A stretch of 64,000 nucleotides of DNA from Alloscardovia theropitheci (GTDB taxonomy: Bacteria; Actinomycetota; Actinomycetes; Actinomycetales; Bifidobacteriaceae). The stretch is from positions 1-64,000 of the forward strand of contig NZ_RXLP01000027.1 in assembly GCF_004332295.1 (NCBI RefSeq). The letters run 5' to 3'. Shown piece after piece: positions 46,456 to 55,584 of the stretch. The stretch's first letter is position 1, and each line of letters begins with the position of its first letter. The position numbers and the translations under genes are program-made. The notes beneath the pieces were generated by a model. That model was not told the origin of the DNA and ran no database searches. It worked only from the letters and a program-made list of their open reading frames with translations.

Positions 46456-47263
46456 GATTTTTCATCTTTTCAAATTTTTTGACGCCTATCCCCGATACTG
46501 ATAATAAATCTTCAATCGAGGTGAAGCGACCATTGACAATACGATAATCAATTATTCGTCGGGCTAAAGTTGGACCGACTCCAGGAATTTCTTGAAGTTC
46601 CTCAAGAGAAGCAGAGTTAATATTAATGCCCACACCTGGCGATGCCTGCTGTTGTGATACGGATGGCGCTTGGTCTGAGACCTCATTTCTAGATGAGGAA
46701 AGTTCCTGAGGAGAGGAAGAATAGATACCAGTCGAGCCTGAATTTAAGTTCTGGCTAGAATTTGACGCTTGAGTTTCTTGCTGCCCATCATTTTTAGTTT
46801 TTTTATCGGATGATTGACCTGTATGCTCCTTATTTCCGGTGGATTTTTTATCCTGCTTGCCAGGAAAAGGGCTCGCTTCTGTATGAAGAGATTCACTCGA
46901 TAAACTTGCACTGGCTATATTAATACTTTGAATTGTCAGTAGGGTTATCACTACGGCTAGGGCACATATCAATACTAAAATTGTACCTGCACTATACTGT
47001 GGGTTACCTAATACGCGTGGTAAAAGCGAAAGAAAAGCAAAGTCATTCTTCGAAGATGTCTTTTTGTCTTGATTTCTTCTATGCTTTCCATCGCTCACAG
47101 TATCTAGTGTGCGAGATTTACAGTGAAAAGAATTATTCTCACTGAACACACTGTGGTCAAAATCTTTATGTGCTGGCGATATCTCTGCAAATGGACTCTC
47201 CCGACTATCCTGAGCAGTTACTTCACTGAGTGATTTTAAATGTGTCGATGATACTGTACGCAT
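46442..47263 (-). CDS. comEA: ComEA-like DNA-binding protein
   Basis: DNA receptor for uptake. The N-terminal ~85 residues are cytoplasmic, then one membrane helix (about 91-114). A Ser/Lys/Gln-rich linker follows (about 125-205), then twin helix-hairpin-helix motifs: GININSASLEELQEIPGVGPTLARRI (about 207-232) and the C-terminal FTSIEDLLSVSGIGVKKFEKM. Together with comEC it forms an uptake module; the 14-bp overlap points to coupling. The secreted HhH domain should hold DNA outside the membrane. The upstream terminator of leuS lies 140 bp away, so comEA-comEC-holA may be one transcript. 273 residues fits. Confidence 0.88.
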   Translation of the reverse strand: MRTVSSTHLKSLSEVTAQDSRESPFAEISPAHKDFDHSVFSENNSFHCKSRTLDTVSDGKHRRNQDKKTSSKNDFAFLSLLPRVLGNPQYSAGTILVLICALAVVITLLTIQSINIASASLSSESLHTEASPFPGKQDKKSTGNKEHTGQSSDKKTKNDGQQETQASNSSQNLNSGSTGIYSSSPQELSSSRNEVSDQAPSVSQQQASPGVGININSASLEELQEIPGVGPTLARRIIDYRIVNGRFTSIEDLLSVSGIGVKKFEKMKNHVRI

Positions 47264-47400
47264 ACAGCTATTGTCGGTCGGAAAGATTCAGCTATTCAAG
47301 CTTAAAAATAAATGTGAACGAATGTGGAGAAACCCGAATACGAATAACCGCTTTCTACAAATCATTCAGCAGTAGCACTCGTAATGTCACAATATACAAA

Positions 47401-47449
47401 AGTGTTTGCTCTTCGTCTGCATAACTGCAACATACGAAGAGCAAACACT
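47401..47449 (-). terminator. Terminator of leuS
   Basis: Perfect 16-bp arms (47401-47416 with 47434-47449) and a 17-nt loop, 90 bp past the leuS stop. On the minus strand it ends in TTTTG. The remaining spacer on both sides is AT-rich and empty. Confidence 0.85.
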
Positions 47450-47540
47450 CTGAACAGTTTTAGGATGATTGGCTCAGAAGAAATAGTATTCTATTTCGCT
47501 GCTATCCACATCCTTCAATGATTCCGATATTATTCCGCTC

Positions 47541-50504
47541 TTATTCCCCAGGAACAATAGATACAATTCGTGGAGCTTTAACGATAACTTTACGAGGTGC
47601 TACACCGCCAAGACGCTCGACGATGGCAGGCAAAGCCAAAGCTTGAGCTTCAAGATCTTCAGCACTAATGTCAGGGCTAACTTCGAGTTTTCCGCGAACC
47701 TTGCCTTTGATCTGAACAACAGCGGTTACGGTATCGTTTCCAACGAAACGCTCATCTGCTTGTGGCCACTGTGCGTGAGCAATAGACTTCTCATGTCCTA
47801 GCTTATTCCACAGCTCTTCACAAATGTGTGGAGCTATAGGAGCGAGCATCAAAATCAGTGGCTCAATTGCCTTTCGAGGAGCTGCATCGAACGACGTCAA
47901 GTGATTGTTAAGTACAATCAAGCGAGAAATCGTCGTATTTGGACGCATATTTTCCATTTCCTCAGTAACTTCCGCAATGGTGTTATTGAGGAGCTTAGCA
48001 GTCTTGTCGTCAAGTTCATCTTCGCTTACGATGACTTCGCCGGTGTTTTCGTCGATAACATTTCGCCATAGACGCTGTAGGAATCTTTGCGAACCGATGA
48101 CATTGCGTACGTTCCATGGGCGAGACTCATCAAGAGGCCCCATGCTCATTTCATAAAGACGGAAGGTATCTGCACCGTATTCATCGTACATATCATCAGG
48201 TGTAATGATATTCTTAAGGCTCTTACCCATCTTTCCGAATTCACGGTTAACCTTCTGACCGTTCCATTCATAGGTAATTTCCCCGTTATCACCAGGAACT
48301 TCTTCTACTTCTGCAGCTGGAACATACTGTCCGCGCTCGTCAGTGTATGCGTATGCCTGAATATAGCCTTGGTTAAAGAGCTTATGGAATGGTTCTGGAG
48401 TGCTAACAATACCAAGATCAAAGAGTACTTTATGCCAGAAACGTGAATACAGCAAGTGCAAAACTGCATGTTCGACACCGCCAACGTACAAATCAACGCC
48501 ACCAGACTTACCAACAGTGTCATTGTGATTAGCACCGAGCCAATAGTTGAACTCTTCTGGATTTACCATCTCATTTGGATTTTGTGGATCGGTATAGCGC
48601 ATGTAGTACCAGCACGAACCTGCCCATTGCGGCATGGTATTAGTATCGCGACGATACTCCTGTGGACCATTTCCATCGCCCAAATCGAGAGTAACATTAA
48701 CCCATTCTTCGTTACGACTCAGTGGAGCTTCTGGTTCAGTGTTGCTATCCATCGGATCGTATGTACGAGGGCTATAGTCTGGTACATCAGGAAGATTAAG
48801 AGGAAGCATACTATCTGGGATAGTATGTGCAACGCCATTCTTATCATAAACGATTGGGAATGGCTCACCCCAGTAACGCTGACGACTAAAGAGCCAATCA
48901 CGAAGGCGATAAGAAGTGGTGCCCTTTCCGACACCCTGCTCTTCGAGCCATGCGATTGCTGCTTGTGTCGCAGCATCTACTTCCATTCCGTCTAAGTTCA
49001 AATCAACTGAACCTACGTGAGTCGATGTGACATGCGAATTTATAACACGACCTTCATGAGAAGTGTATGCTTTCTGACCTTCATAATCATCAGCAAGTGT
49101 TTCTCCTGAAGCAGCGTCTGGCTCTACGGTATAAATTACCGGAAGTTCGAATGCCTGAGCAAAATCGTAATCTCGCTGATCACCTCCCGGAACTGCCATA
49201 ATTGCGCCGGTTCCATAGCTCATCAGCACATAATCCGAAACAAATACAGGAATCTGAGCACCTGTAATCGGATTAATCGCATATAGACCCGAGAAGAAAC
49301 CTGTCTTTGCGCCGTTATCATTAACGCGGTCCATGGCAGTCTTCGCCATTGCTTGGCGGCGGTATTCTACAACTGCCTCAGCTAAGTTTTCGTAACCTCC
49401 ACGCCACACTTGTGGAATGTCAGCCGACCAATTTGCTGGTACATGATCAAGCAATGGATGATCAACCGCAACAACCGCAAAGGTGGTACCAAAGAGAGTA
49501 TCGGCACGAGTTGTATAGACTTCGAGATCCTGATTTCCAGAACCATCAGAAGTTGGCACTTCAAAATGAACTGATGCACCGTGCGACTCACCAATCCAAT
49601 TTCGCTGCATCGACTTGACTTTATCCGGCCAGTCGATTGTATCTAAGTCTTCGATTAAGCGATGACCATACTTGGTAATGCGCATAGACCACTGGGATAA
49701 TTCACGCTGGAATACAGGATAGTTCCCTCGCTCTGAACGTCCGTCCGCGGTAACTTCCTCATTAGCCAGAACTGTTCCCAATCCAGGGCACCAATTAACT
49801 GGAGATTTAGAAATGTATGCTAAGCGGAATTCGTTGAGCACATCATCTTGCTGCTTTGGTTCCAGGTCGTCCCACGATACGTCATCGAAACCAGGAATAG
49901 CCATGGCCCCAGAACGGAACTTTTCTATAAGCTCCGAAATTGGCCGTGCACTTCCCTTCCCTCCGTCTGCACGTACAAATTCTTCGTCATACCACGAGTT
50001 AAAAATGCGAGTGAAAATCCACTGGGTCCAGTGAACATATCCTGGCTCAATAGTTGCAAAAGAACGACGACTATCATGCCCCAAGCCCATACGGTGAAGC
50101 TGACGTCGCATATTTGCGATATTTTCTTCCGTAGTAATGCGAGGATGCTGTCCTGTCTGAACTGCGAACTGCTCAGCTGGTAATCCGAATGCATCGTAAC
50201 CCAAAGTATGAAGAACATTTTCGCCCTTCATACGGTGGAAGCGAGCAACCACGTCGGTCGCGATATATCCTAATGGATGACCCACATGAAGTCCTCGTCC
50301 AGATGGGTATGGGAACATATCCATGACAAAATAAGGCTTACGATCTCCTGCTAGATTTCCTTCACCATCTGTCATCGTACCTTCTACGTTCGCTGCCCAG
50401 AAGGTGCCTTCCTTATCCCACTTTTCTTGCCAATGTTCCTCAATTTTTTGAGCCAGTTGCGCGTTATAACGCCATGCTGGTTCTGAAGTTGCAAATTGTT
50501 CCAT
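47541..50504 (-). CDS. leuS: Leucyl-tRNA synthetase
   Basis: Charges tRNA-Leu and proofreads with a CP1 editing domain. The 987-residue protein has the class I signatures PSGRGLHVGHPLG (HIGH equivalent, about 66-78) and KMGKSLKNI (KMSKS equivalent, late in the sequence), and the editing-domain motif TTRADTLFG followed later by MAVPGGDQRDYDF. The frame extends 25 codons upstream, but the ATG at 50504 gives the N-terminus expected for bifidobacterial LeuS; its ribosome-binding site is weak. It is downstream of a solute-binding lipoprotein. Highly conserved, no ambiguity in function. Confidence 0.97.
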   Translation of the reverse strand: MEQFATSEPAWRYNAQLAQKIEEHWQEKWDKEGTFWAANVEGTMTDGEGNLAGDRKPYFVMDMFPYPSGRGLHVGHPLGYIATDVVARFHRMKGENVLHTLGYDAFGLPAEQFAVQTGQHPRITTEENIANMRRQLHRMGLGHDSRRSFATIEPGYVHWTQWIFTRIFNSWYDEEFVRADGGKGSARPISELIEKFRSGAMAIPGFDDVSWDDLEPKQQDDVLNEFRLAYISKSPVNWCPGLGTVLANEEVTADGRSERGNYPVFQRELSQWSMRITKYGHRLIEDLDTIDWPDKVKSMQRNWIGESHGASVHFEVPTSDGSGNQDLEVYTTRADTLFGTTFAVVAVDHPLLDHVPANWSADIPQVWRGGYENLAEAVVEYRRQAMAKTAMDRVNDNGAKTGFFSGLYAINPITGAQIPVFVSDYVLMSYGTGAIMAVPGGDQRDYDFAQAFELPVIYTVEPDAASGETLADDYEGQKAYTSHEGRVINSHVTSTHVGSVDLNLDGMEVDAATQAAIAWLEEQGVGKGTTSYRLRDWLFSRQRYWGEPFPIVYDKNGVAHTIPDSMLPLNLPDVPDYSPRTYDPMDSNTEPEAPLSRNEEWVNVTLDLGDGNGPQEYRRDTNTMPQWAGSCWYYMRYTDPQNPNEMVNPEEFNYWLGANHNDTVGKSGGVDLYVGGVEHAVLHLLYSRFWHKVLFDLGIVSTPEPFHKLFNQGYIQAYAYTDERGQYVPAAEVEEVPGDNGEITYEWNGQKVNREFGKMGKSLKNIITPDDMYDEYGADTFRLYEMSMGPLDESRPWNVRNVIGSQRFLQRLWRNVIDENTGEVIVSEDELDDKTAKLLNNTIAEVTEEMENMRPNTTISRLIVLNNHLTSFDAAPRKAIEPLILMLAPIAPHICEELWNKLGHEKSIAHAQWPQADERFVGNDTVTAVVQIKGKVRGKLEVSPDISAEDLEAQALALPAIVERLGGVAPRKVIVKAPRIVSIVPGE

Positions 50505-50587
50505 GATTATCTCGCTTTCAGGAGAATGAGCCCTCAAACTAATCAAATTTTCACAGCCCATATGGACTTTAACACCCAAAAATAGCC

Positions 50588-51493
50588 TTATTGTTCATCA
50601 GGTGGTTGTTTAATCGCAGGAGCTTTAAGATTTTTAATTTGTGCGTGTGCGGATGAATTTTTGATATTGGATATAAACCGATTCCAACGACCGTCCTGTA
50701 CGATTTTTGCGAGCAAAGTCTGAATCTTCGCATATAAACGCACATCCCCTGATGGAACTGCTACACCGTACGATATGTCCAGCTCGTCATTATCAGAGAG
50801 GTTCAATGCAAAGTTTTGCCCACTTGCTCGACGTTGGAGTTGCTCCAGAACTAATGAATCTCCTACCACCGCATCTACTGTCGTGGTGGCAAGTGCAGAC
50901 ATGCATTCGCTATACGTCTGCTGTATGAAGACCTGATTTGCACCACTCATGAGTGTGCTCACATCGTTTGCAGTAAGCTTATCAGAATTCTCCCCTGCAA
51001 CCGAACACACATTTTTATTCGCTAAATCATCAATGCTACGAAGTTTAGTCGCATTTTGTGATCTTACTAAAATTCCCAAAGGAGCCGAAACATACGGGCC
51101 AGAAAATTCAACGTTATGCGTTTTAGATGACACTTGAGAATACTGTGAAACGCCTACAACCATATCGATATCGCTTGATTGAAAGAGTTGGTCTTGAGTT
51201 TGGTCAGTTACTTCTACCCATTCAATTTGCGCGGCAGAATAGCCTAAATCATACGCTATAGCCTGAGCAATCTGTGCATTAAAGCCGGAGACAGAACCAT
51301 TTTGGAAAAGACTTAAACCAGGACGATCAAAAGCAATGCCAATTTTTATCGTTGGCCCCACAACATCACTAGACTCGATATTACTCGTTGTCACGGCGCA
51401 AGCACTGAGACTAGAAAGCGCTACGATACTCATAACACCAGCACATGTAATTCGCACTCGTTGCACTATGTCTTTCCAGAACATATTTTTCAT
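50588..51493 (-). CDS. Amino-acid ABC transporter solute-binding lipoprotein (SBP_bac_3), orphan
   Basis: Extracellular receptor of an ABC importer, family 3 (polar amino acids, resembling glutamate-binding GluB/GlnH). A signal peptide (about 12-33) ends in the lipobox LSAC, so the mature protein should be lipidated at Cys 32. Binding-fold motifs: IKIGIAFDRPGLSL, GFNAQIAQAIAYDLGYSAAQIEWVEV, DMVVGVSQYS, SVAGENSDK, and AVVGDSLVLEQL. No permease or ATPase is adjacent. It lies 23 bp after corA and 84 bp before leuS, probably within a corA-led transcript. Ligand not inferred; the family call is sound. Confidence 0.85.
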   Translation of the reverse strand: MKNMFWKDIVQRVRITCAGVMSIVALSSLSACAVTTSNIESSDVVGPTIKIGIAFDRPGLSLFQNGSVSGFNAQIAQAIAYDLGYSAAQIEWVEVTDQTQDQLFQSSDIDMVVGVSQYSQVSSKTHNVEFSGPYVSAPLGILVRSQNATKLRSIDDLANKNVCSVAGENSDKLTANDVSTLMSGANQVFIQQTYSECMSALATTTVDAVVGDSLVLEQLQRRASGQNFALNLSDNDELDISYGVAVPSGDVRLYAKIQTLLAKIVQDGRWNRFISNIKNSSAHAQIKNLKAPAIKQPPDEQ

Positions 51494-51516
51494 TTCTCGT
51501 ACACTATTTATTTGGC

Positions 51517-52455
51517 TTAATTAAAACGGTTAGAACGAGTAAAAATCCATGCAGCTAATCCAGATAAAGCCACAGAGACGATAATTGCTATCCAGAATCC
51601 CCCATGTGTACGCAACAACGGCATTTCATCGAAATTCATACCGTACAAAGAGAAAATCATAGTTGGAATAGCCATAACGAGCGAAATAATCGTGAATGTC
51701 TTCATCACATTATTCACGTTATTAGACACAATCGTGCCAAAAGCATCAGTCATTCCCTGCAAAACGGACTGATAAATGCTTGCCATCTCAATAGCCTGCT
51801 TATTTTCTGTAATAACGTCTTCCAACAAATCAGCATCATCCTCGTAATAACGGAAGCGCTGCAAATTCGTCAGTTTTTCCAGCACGACTTCATTAGATTT
51901 CAAAGAAGTCGTGAAGTAAACCAAAGACTTAGATAGCTCCATAAGTAAGAGAATCTCACGGTTTGCAGTCGAGCTTTGCAAACGATTTTCGAGTTTATCG
52001 CTTTCACGATCAATAATGCGCAGATAACGCAAATACATGGAAGCGTTACGATACAAAACTTGCAAGATAAAGCGTGAACGCATAAAAGTATTAAAACCGC
52101 GAATTGAACCATCCATAAATGGCTGCAAAAGCATAGAATCTTCCATGCAAACAGTAACAATCAAATCATCCGTCACAATAATTGACAATGGGATGGTCTC
52201 GTACCAATCGCGTCCGCCACGCTCTTCGACGGTAGGAATATCCACGATAACCATTGTGTAACCGTCTTCAACATCCACACGCGAGCGCTCTTCATCATCC
52301 AAAGGAGCACGCAAATCAGCAAGATCAATCTTGCATGTATCCGCAATCTCAGCAAGCTCAGAGTCTGAAGGGTTAGTTAAATTGACCCATGCACCACGTT
52401 CGGGTTTCGCTATCTGCTCGGTTCGTCCGTTTACAGTGCTAAATACACGCATCAT
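51517..52455 (-). CDS. corA: CorA-family magnesium/cobalt transport protein
   Basis: Homopentameric divalent cation channel. The selectivity motif YGMNF occurs between the two C-terminal transmembrane helices (about 258-278 and 290-308) and is followed by DEMPLL. The cytoplasmic N-terminal domain and a long stalk helix precede them (about 150-250). The 312 residues fit the family. The ATG pair at the start has no strong ribosome-binding site within the sequence I checked. It leads a possible corA-SBP transcript on the minus strand and is divergent from an aldo/keto reductase. Metal preference is unknown. Confidence 0.92.
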   Translation of the reverse strand: MMRVFSTVNGRTEQIAKPERGAWVNLTNPSDSELAEIADTCKIDLADLRAPLDDEERSRVDVEDGYTMVIVDIPTVEERGGRDWYETIPLSIIVTDDLIVTVCMEDSMLLQPFMDGSIRGFNTFMRSRFILQVLYRNASMYLRYLRIIDRESDKLENRLQSSTANREILLLMELSKSLVYFTTSLKSNEVVLEKLTNLQRFRYYEDDADLLEDVITENKQAIEMASIYQSVLQGMTDAFGTIVSNNVNNVMKTFTIISLVMAIPTMIFSLYGMNFDEMPLLRTHGGFWIAIIVSVALSGLAAWIFTRSNRFN

Positions 52456-52784
52456 AACTCATCACCCCTATTCATACTCGTAGCTCTTACGCTGCTCTAA
52501 TATTTCTATCTCTGCTCGGCATATCTGGTGCATCTATTTTTCAGCAAACTAATTCTTGTGCTGTCTACCTCTGTGATGCATCAAACTTCGCCTATATAAC
52601 TTTACGCTAAAGTGCCGAATTTCGGTAGAATGTGAGGTGTTGTGAGCCGTTCGCAATATGCCCCATGAAAGTATCCAATCCTCCAAGCTCATCCTCTACT
52701 CTATGAGCAAATTCTTTTCGAATAATTTTTCATCACTGGACTAGACCACTATTATATATATCAACATATTTTATGGAGGTTTCT
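52456..52784. promoter_or_regulatory. Divergent control region of corA and aldo/keto reductase
   Basis: 329 bp without a gene. It contains two neighbouring palindromes (listed next) roughly midway, and AT-rich runs (TTATATATATC) shortly before the reductase start. No hairpin terminator or tRNA was seen. Confidence 0.5.
52599..52625. promoter_or_regulatory. Adjacent palindromes, operator candidate
   Basis: ACTTTACGCTAAAGT (52599-52613, arms 6 bp, spacer 3) and CCGAATTTCGG (52615-52625, arms 5 bp, spacer 1) lie 1 bp apart in the divergent spacer. The arrangement fits one or two dimeric regulators; none is encoded next door. Confidence 0.4.
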
Positions 52785-53606
52785 ATGGAATATATCAAGC
52801 TAAACAGCGGATATGAAATGCCAATTCTTGGTTTCGGCACGTATCAAATTCCACCATCAGACACTAAGCGCTCAGTAGAAAATGCAATTGAAGTTGGGTA
52901 TCGTCATATCGACACCGCTCAGGTCTATCGCAATGAGGAAGGCGTAGGAAGAGCTGTAGAGGAAAGCAACATTCCTCGCGAAGAATTCTTTATCACAAGT
53001 AAGGTGCAAACTGACGGATATGACGAAACAATGCGTGGGCTTGAAGAGTCATTTAGAAAATTACGCACTGATTATGTGGATTTGTTTATCATTCATTGGC
53101 CTATGACGGATAGCCTCGGATCGTATCGCGCGTTGGAACAGTTTGTAAAGGATGAACGTATTCGCTCGATTGGTCTGTCGAATTTCAATCATCTTCTTAC
53201 TCAAGAAATCATTGATAATGCAGAAATTAAGCCTGTAATCAATCAGATTGAAACGCATATGCGCTGGCAGCAGCAAAAGATGCACGCATATTTGACTAGC
53301 CAAGATATTGTTCATGAGTCTTGGTCACCGCTTGGACAAGGTCAAGGCGGTATTTTGACTGACCCAGCTATTGCGCGCGTTGCAGAAAAGTACGGCAAAT
53401 CGGTTCCTCAAACTATCTTGCGCTATTTAATTCAAGAAAATATCGTGGTCATTCCAAAGGCTTCCTCGAAAGAACATGCTTTGAGCAATTTTGAAGTCTT
53501 CGATTTCTCTCTCAGCGATGAGGATAGAGATGAACTTCGCGGACTTGACCAGAGAACCGGTTTAGGACATTGGCCAGCATCTATGGAAATTGAGAAGGAT
53601 TATTAA
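52785..53606 (+). CDS. Aldo/keto reductase (2,5-diketo-gluconate reductase-like)
   Basis: NADPH-dependent reductase of small aldehydes and ketones. The catalytic tetrad is visible: Asp and Tyr in HIDTAQVYRNEEGVG, Lys in FITSKV, and His in FIIHWP. LGFGTYQIPPSD, IGLSNFNHLLTQEI and VVIPKASS are family motifs. GGAGG five bases before ATG 52785 sets the start (the frame opens four codons earlier). At 273 residues it is normal. No pathway partner is nearby; a terminator hairpin follows. The substrate cannot be chosen from sequence; the family name in the call is only a label. Confidence 0.9.
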   Translation: MEYIKLNSGYEMPILGFGTYQIPPSDTKRSVENAIEVGYRHIDTAQVYRNEEGVGRAVEESNIPREEFFITSKVQTDGYDETMRGLEESFRKLRTDYVDLFIIHWPMTDSLGSYRALEQFVKDERIRSIGLSNFNHLLTQEIIDNAEIKPVINQIETHMRWQQQKMHAYLTSQDIVHESWSPLGQGQGGILTDPAIARVAEKYGKSVPQTILRYLIQENIVVIPKASSKEHALSNFEVFDFSLSDEDRDELRGLDQRTGLGHWPASMEIEKDY

Positions 53607-53636
53607 GTAAACTCGCATTTGCTAACAAGCTGCTTG

Positions 53637-53677
53637 TGAAGGCTGAGCCTTAATGTCAAGGAACACCTCAGCCTTCA
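53637..53677 (+). terminator. Terminator of the aldo/keto reductase gene
   Basis: Perfect 11-bp stem (53637-53647 with 53667-53677) and a 19-nt loop, 30 bp past the stop codon, followed by AATTTCTATGTTT. Confidence 0.75.
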
Positions 53678-53710
53678 AATTTCTATGTTTATTTCTAGCT
53701 ATTTGCTGAA

Positions 53711-53792
53711 CACTAAGAATTATTTCCACCAATATAAAAATAACCAGCCCTGGACTCAATATATTGAATACTGAGCGGAACTGGTCTTAGTG
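53711..53792 (-). other. Complex inverted repeat between two convergent genes
   Basis: CACTAAGA (53711-53718) pairs with TCTTAGTG (53785-53792); inside it ACCAG (53743-53747) pairs with CTGGT (53781-53785), sharing one base with the outer arm. A CTCA/TGAG pair lies further in. It may be the 3' end of the fic transcript; it lacks a T-tract. Mobile-element origin was considered and not supported. Confidence 0.3.
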
Positions 53793-53899
53793 AGAAGAAC
53801 TTATCAAATTATCTTGGACAATTCTTCACTACACCATTCGTCATACATTGCAAAAAAAGGAAATGCTAGACACTCGGATGGCACAGAGTCTGCTCAATC

Positions 53900-54505
53900 T
53901 CAGAGTTCCTCTGCTCTATATGCATAGTACCCTTCATAGTAATAGCTCGTGTCCAAACCCTTCATATAGGTCTCGCTATCATCAATTTTATCTGTTAAAG
54001 CTTTTTTCAATACATGCTTAATCTCCGTATCGCGTATCGGACTGCGTTCCATAGCAAGTAGGTAGTCTTCCCTATCTACGGCATTCCAATCAATGACTAA
54101 ACCAACTTCTTTCTTGAGAAGCTGATTGAGCCAAATACGCATGCTCCTGCCATTTCCTTCACGAAACGGATGAGCTACATTCATCTCAACATATTTTTCG
54201 ATAATCTCATCAAAGTTTGTTTGTGGCATAGAGTCAATGTGTGTGAGGGCAGCTTCGAGATACATAACAGGAGCAAAGCGAAAGCCACCTTTGGCAATAT
54301 TCACAGTTCTTACCTGACCAGCAAATTCATAAATATCTTCAAATAGATATCTATGGATTTCCTGAAGGGTATCGAAAGTTCCAGGTTCGAATTTATCCAA
54401 GATTTTCTCTTCAAAGAGCTTAATCGCCTTGCGCTTACTCAGTTTTTCTTCTTCACGCGCAAGCTGAGATGAATCTTGAATATTCATCTTGTTTTCAAGA
54501 ACCAC
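53900..54505 (-). CDS. Fic-family AMPylating protein, possibly class III self-inhibited
   Basis: Fic proteins transfer AMP (or other nucleotides) to target proteins. The active motif HPFREGNGRSMR matches HxFxxGNGRxxR (catalytic His near 125). The Fic fold spans roughly 20-180. The C-terminal end carries SYYYEG, which matches the [ST]xxxE[GN] inhibitory motif that class III Fic proteins carry in their own C-terminal helix. GTG 54505 has AGGAGG four bases upstream and is preferred over ATG 54529. The protein is 201 residues with no adjacent antitoxin. It sits downstream of tRNA-Ala on the same strand, suggesting possible acquisition. Target unknown. Confidence 0.88.
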   Translation of the reverse strand: MVLENKMNIQDSSQLAREEEKLSKRKAIKLFEEKILDKFEPGTFDTLQEIHRYLFEDIYEFAGQVRTVNIAKGGFRFAPVMYLEAALTHIDSMPQTNFDEIIEKYVEMNVAHPFREGNGRSMRIWLNQLLKKEVGLVIDWNAVDREDYLLAMERSPIRDTEIKHVLKKALTDKIDDSETYMKGLDTSYYYEGYYAYRAEEL

Positions 54506-54556
54506 GGCACCTCCTAGCAACACTACCATTCTATCAAATTAAAGGTAGTAACAGAA

Positions 54557-54586
54557 AGAGCCATCTGGTTTTACCCAGACAGCTCT
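54557..54586 (-). terminator. Terminator downstream of tRNA-Ala
   Basis: A 12-bp stem (54557-54568 with 54575-54586) and 6-nt loop. Its two imperfect positions become G-U pairs only in the minus-strand RNA, indicating that it serves tRNA-Ala transcription. A short T-containing tail follows. Confidence 0.75.
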
Positions 54587-54595
54587 TATAATTTG

Positions 54596-54668
54596 TGGAG
54601 CTAACGGGATTCGAACCCGTGACCCCCTGCATGCCATGCAGATGCGCTACCAGCTGCGCCATAGCCCC
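54596..54668 (-). tRNA. tRNA-Ala (anticodon GGC)
   Basis: A 73-nt cloverleaf on the minus strand: acceptor GGGGCTA/TAGCTCC (one G-U), anticodon loop ATGGCAT with GGC, T arm GGGTTCGAATCCC. CCA is not encoded. Confidence 0.96.
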
Positions 54669-54680
54669 AAAAACATTTCT

Positions 54681-54709
54681 ACTGTACACGAGAAGTGTGC
54701 GTTGCGCAA
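54681..54709 (-). promoter_or_regulatory. Candidate promoter of tRNA-Ala
   Basis: TTGCGC (54704-54709) and TACAGT (54681-54686) on the minus strand, 17 bp apart, end 12 bp before the tRNA. The same TACAGT element lies upstream of tRNA-Gln. Confidence 0.6.
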
Positions 54710-54790
54710 ACGTGTCGGTCTGTGTACGATTCATACTTCATACTATGTCTCGCATAGCTGCACAGTAGCCTTACACAGCAAATTCTATAG

Positions 54791-55525
54791 TTACAGCTGC
54801 GGATTATCCCAATCTTGCGTATATGCCGCAGTTGGCCCGTGCGCGTAATCAATCAAACGATATCGTTCAGTTCCATCTGGCATATCGAAAAGCATGAGCC
54901 TGGTCCAAAATGCGTTACGCATGCTTACGAGATCAGCGAAATCATTATGGAATTCACTCCACCCCATAAGCGTCTGAACAGTTTGATTAATCCAAGCTCC
55001 ATGTGAAAACACAAAAAGTTCTGTATCAGAGTTAACTGTATGAGCCCAATCATCTACAGCTTGTGCACCGCGAAGACCGACGTCAGCTTTTGGCTCAGCA
55101 CCATGGCTAAGCTCGCCATCACCGAAATTTCGCCAACTTTCAAAATCTTCAGGCCAGCGTTGCTGCATCTCGGTAACAGGCATACCCTCGAGCTCACCAA
55201 AATTACGCTCCTGCACACGTTCATCCACATGTACTGTCAGCCCCAATTCATCAGCAAACGCGTGCGCTGTTTCTTGTGCACGCCCGAGCGTAGATGCGAC
55301 AACAAGTGGCTTTTCATCGCTTTCACGGACATATAGTCTTCTCAATTCTTCAGCAGTTTGACGAATTTGCCAGCGACCCACTTCATCAAGCGGAATGTCG
55401 ATTTGACCCTGCAAACGATGCTGCGCATTGTACTGTGTGCGTCCATGCCGCACTAATGTTATATAACGCGCATGATTTGCTTCACCTTGAGTACTTGCAG
55501 TAATGTCGTTGAGCGGTTGTGCCAT
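54791..55525 (-). CDS. Histidine phosphatase (phosphoglycerate-mutase superfamily)
   Basis: Acid-phosphatase-fold enzyme with the phospho-histidine motif LVRHGRTQYN (about 24-33), GQIDIPLDEVG, second-shell ERNFGELEG (about 107-115) and the second His in FVFSHGAWI. All catalytic residues are intact. At 244 residues it is of PhoE/cofactor-dependent mutase size; a true glycolytic mutase role cannot be claimed from sequence, since those proteins are distinct in the C-terminal half. It follows rsfS and precedes tRNA-Ala on the minus strand. Similar genes occur beside rsfS in other Actinobacteria. Confidence 0.85.
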   Translation of the reverse strand: MAQPLNDITASTQGEANHARYITLVRHGRTQYNAQHRLQGQIDIPLDEVGRWQIRQTAEELRRLYVRESDEKPLVVASTLGRAQETAHAFADELGLTVHVDERVQERNFGELEGMPVTEMQQRWPEDFESWRNFGDGELSHGAEPKADVGLRGAQAVDDWAHTVNSDTELFVFSHGAWINQTVQTLMGWSEFHNDFADLVSMRNAFWTRLMLFDMPDGTERYRLIDYAHGPTAAYTQDWDNPQL

Positions 55526-55584
55526 AAAATTAACCTCAATTGGAACGCAACGTCTATTTCAGAGTTAATGTTTAATCGACATAT

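Noticed and set aside
53711-53792. Insertion-sequence end or MITE
   Set aside because: Terminal arms are only 8 bp, there is no target-site duplication seen and no related copy in the window.
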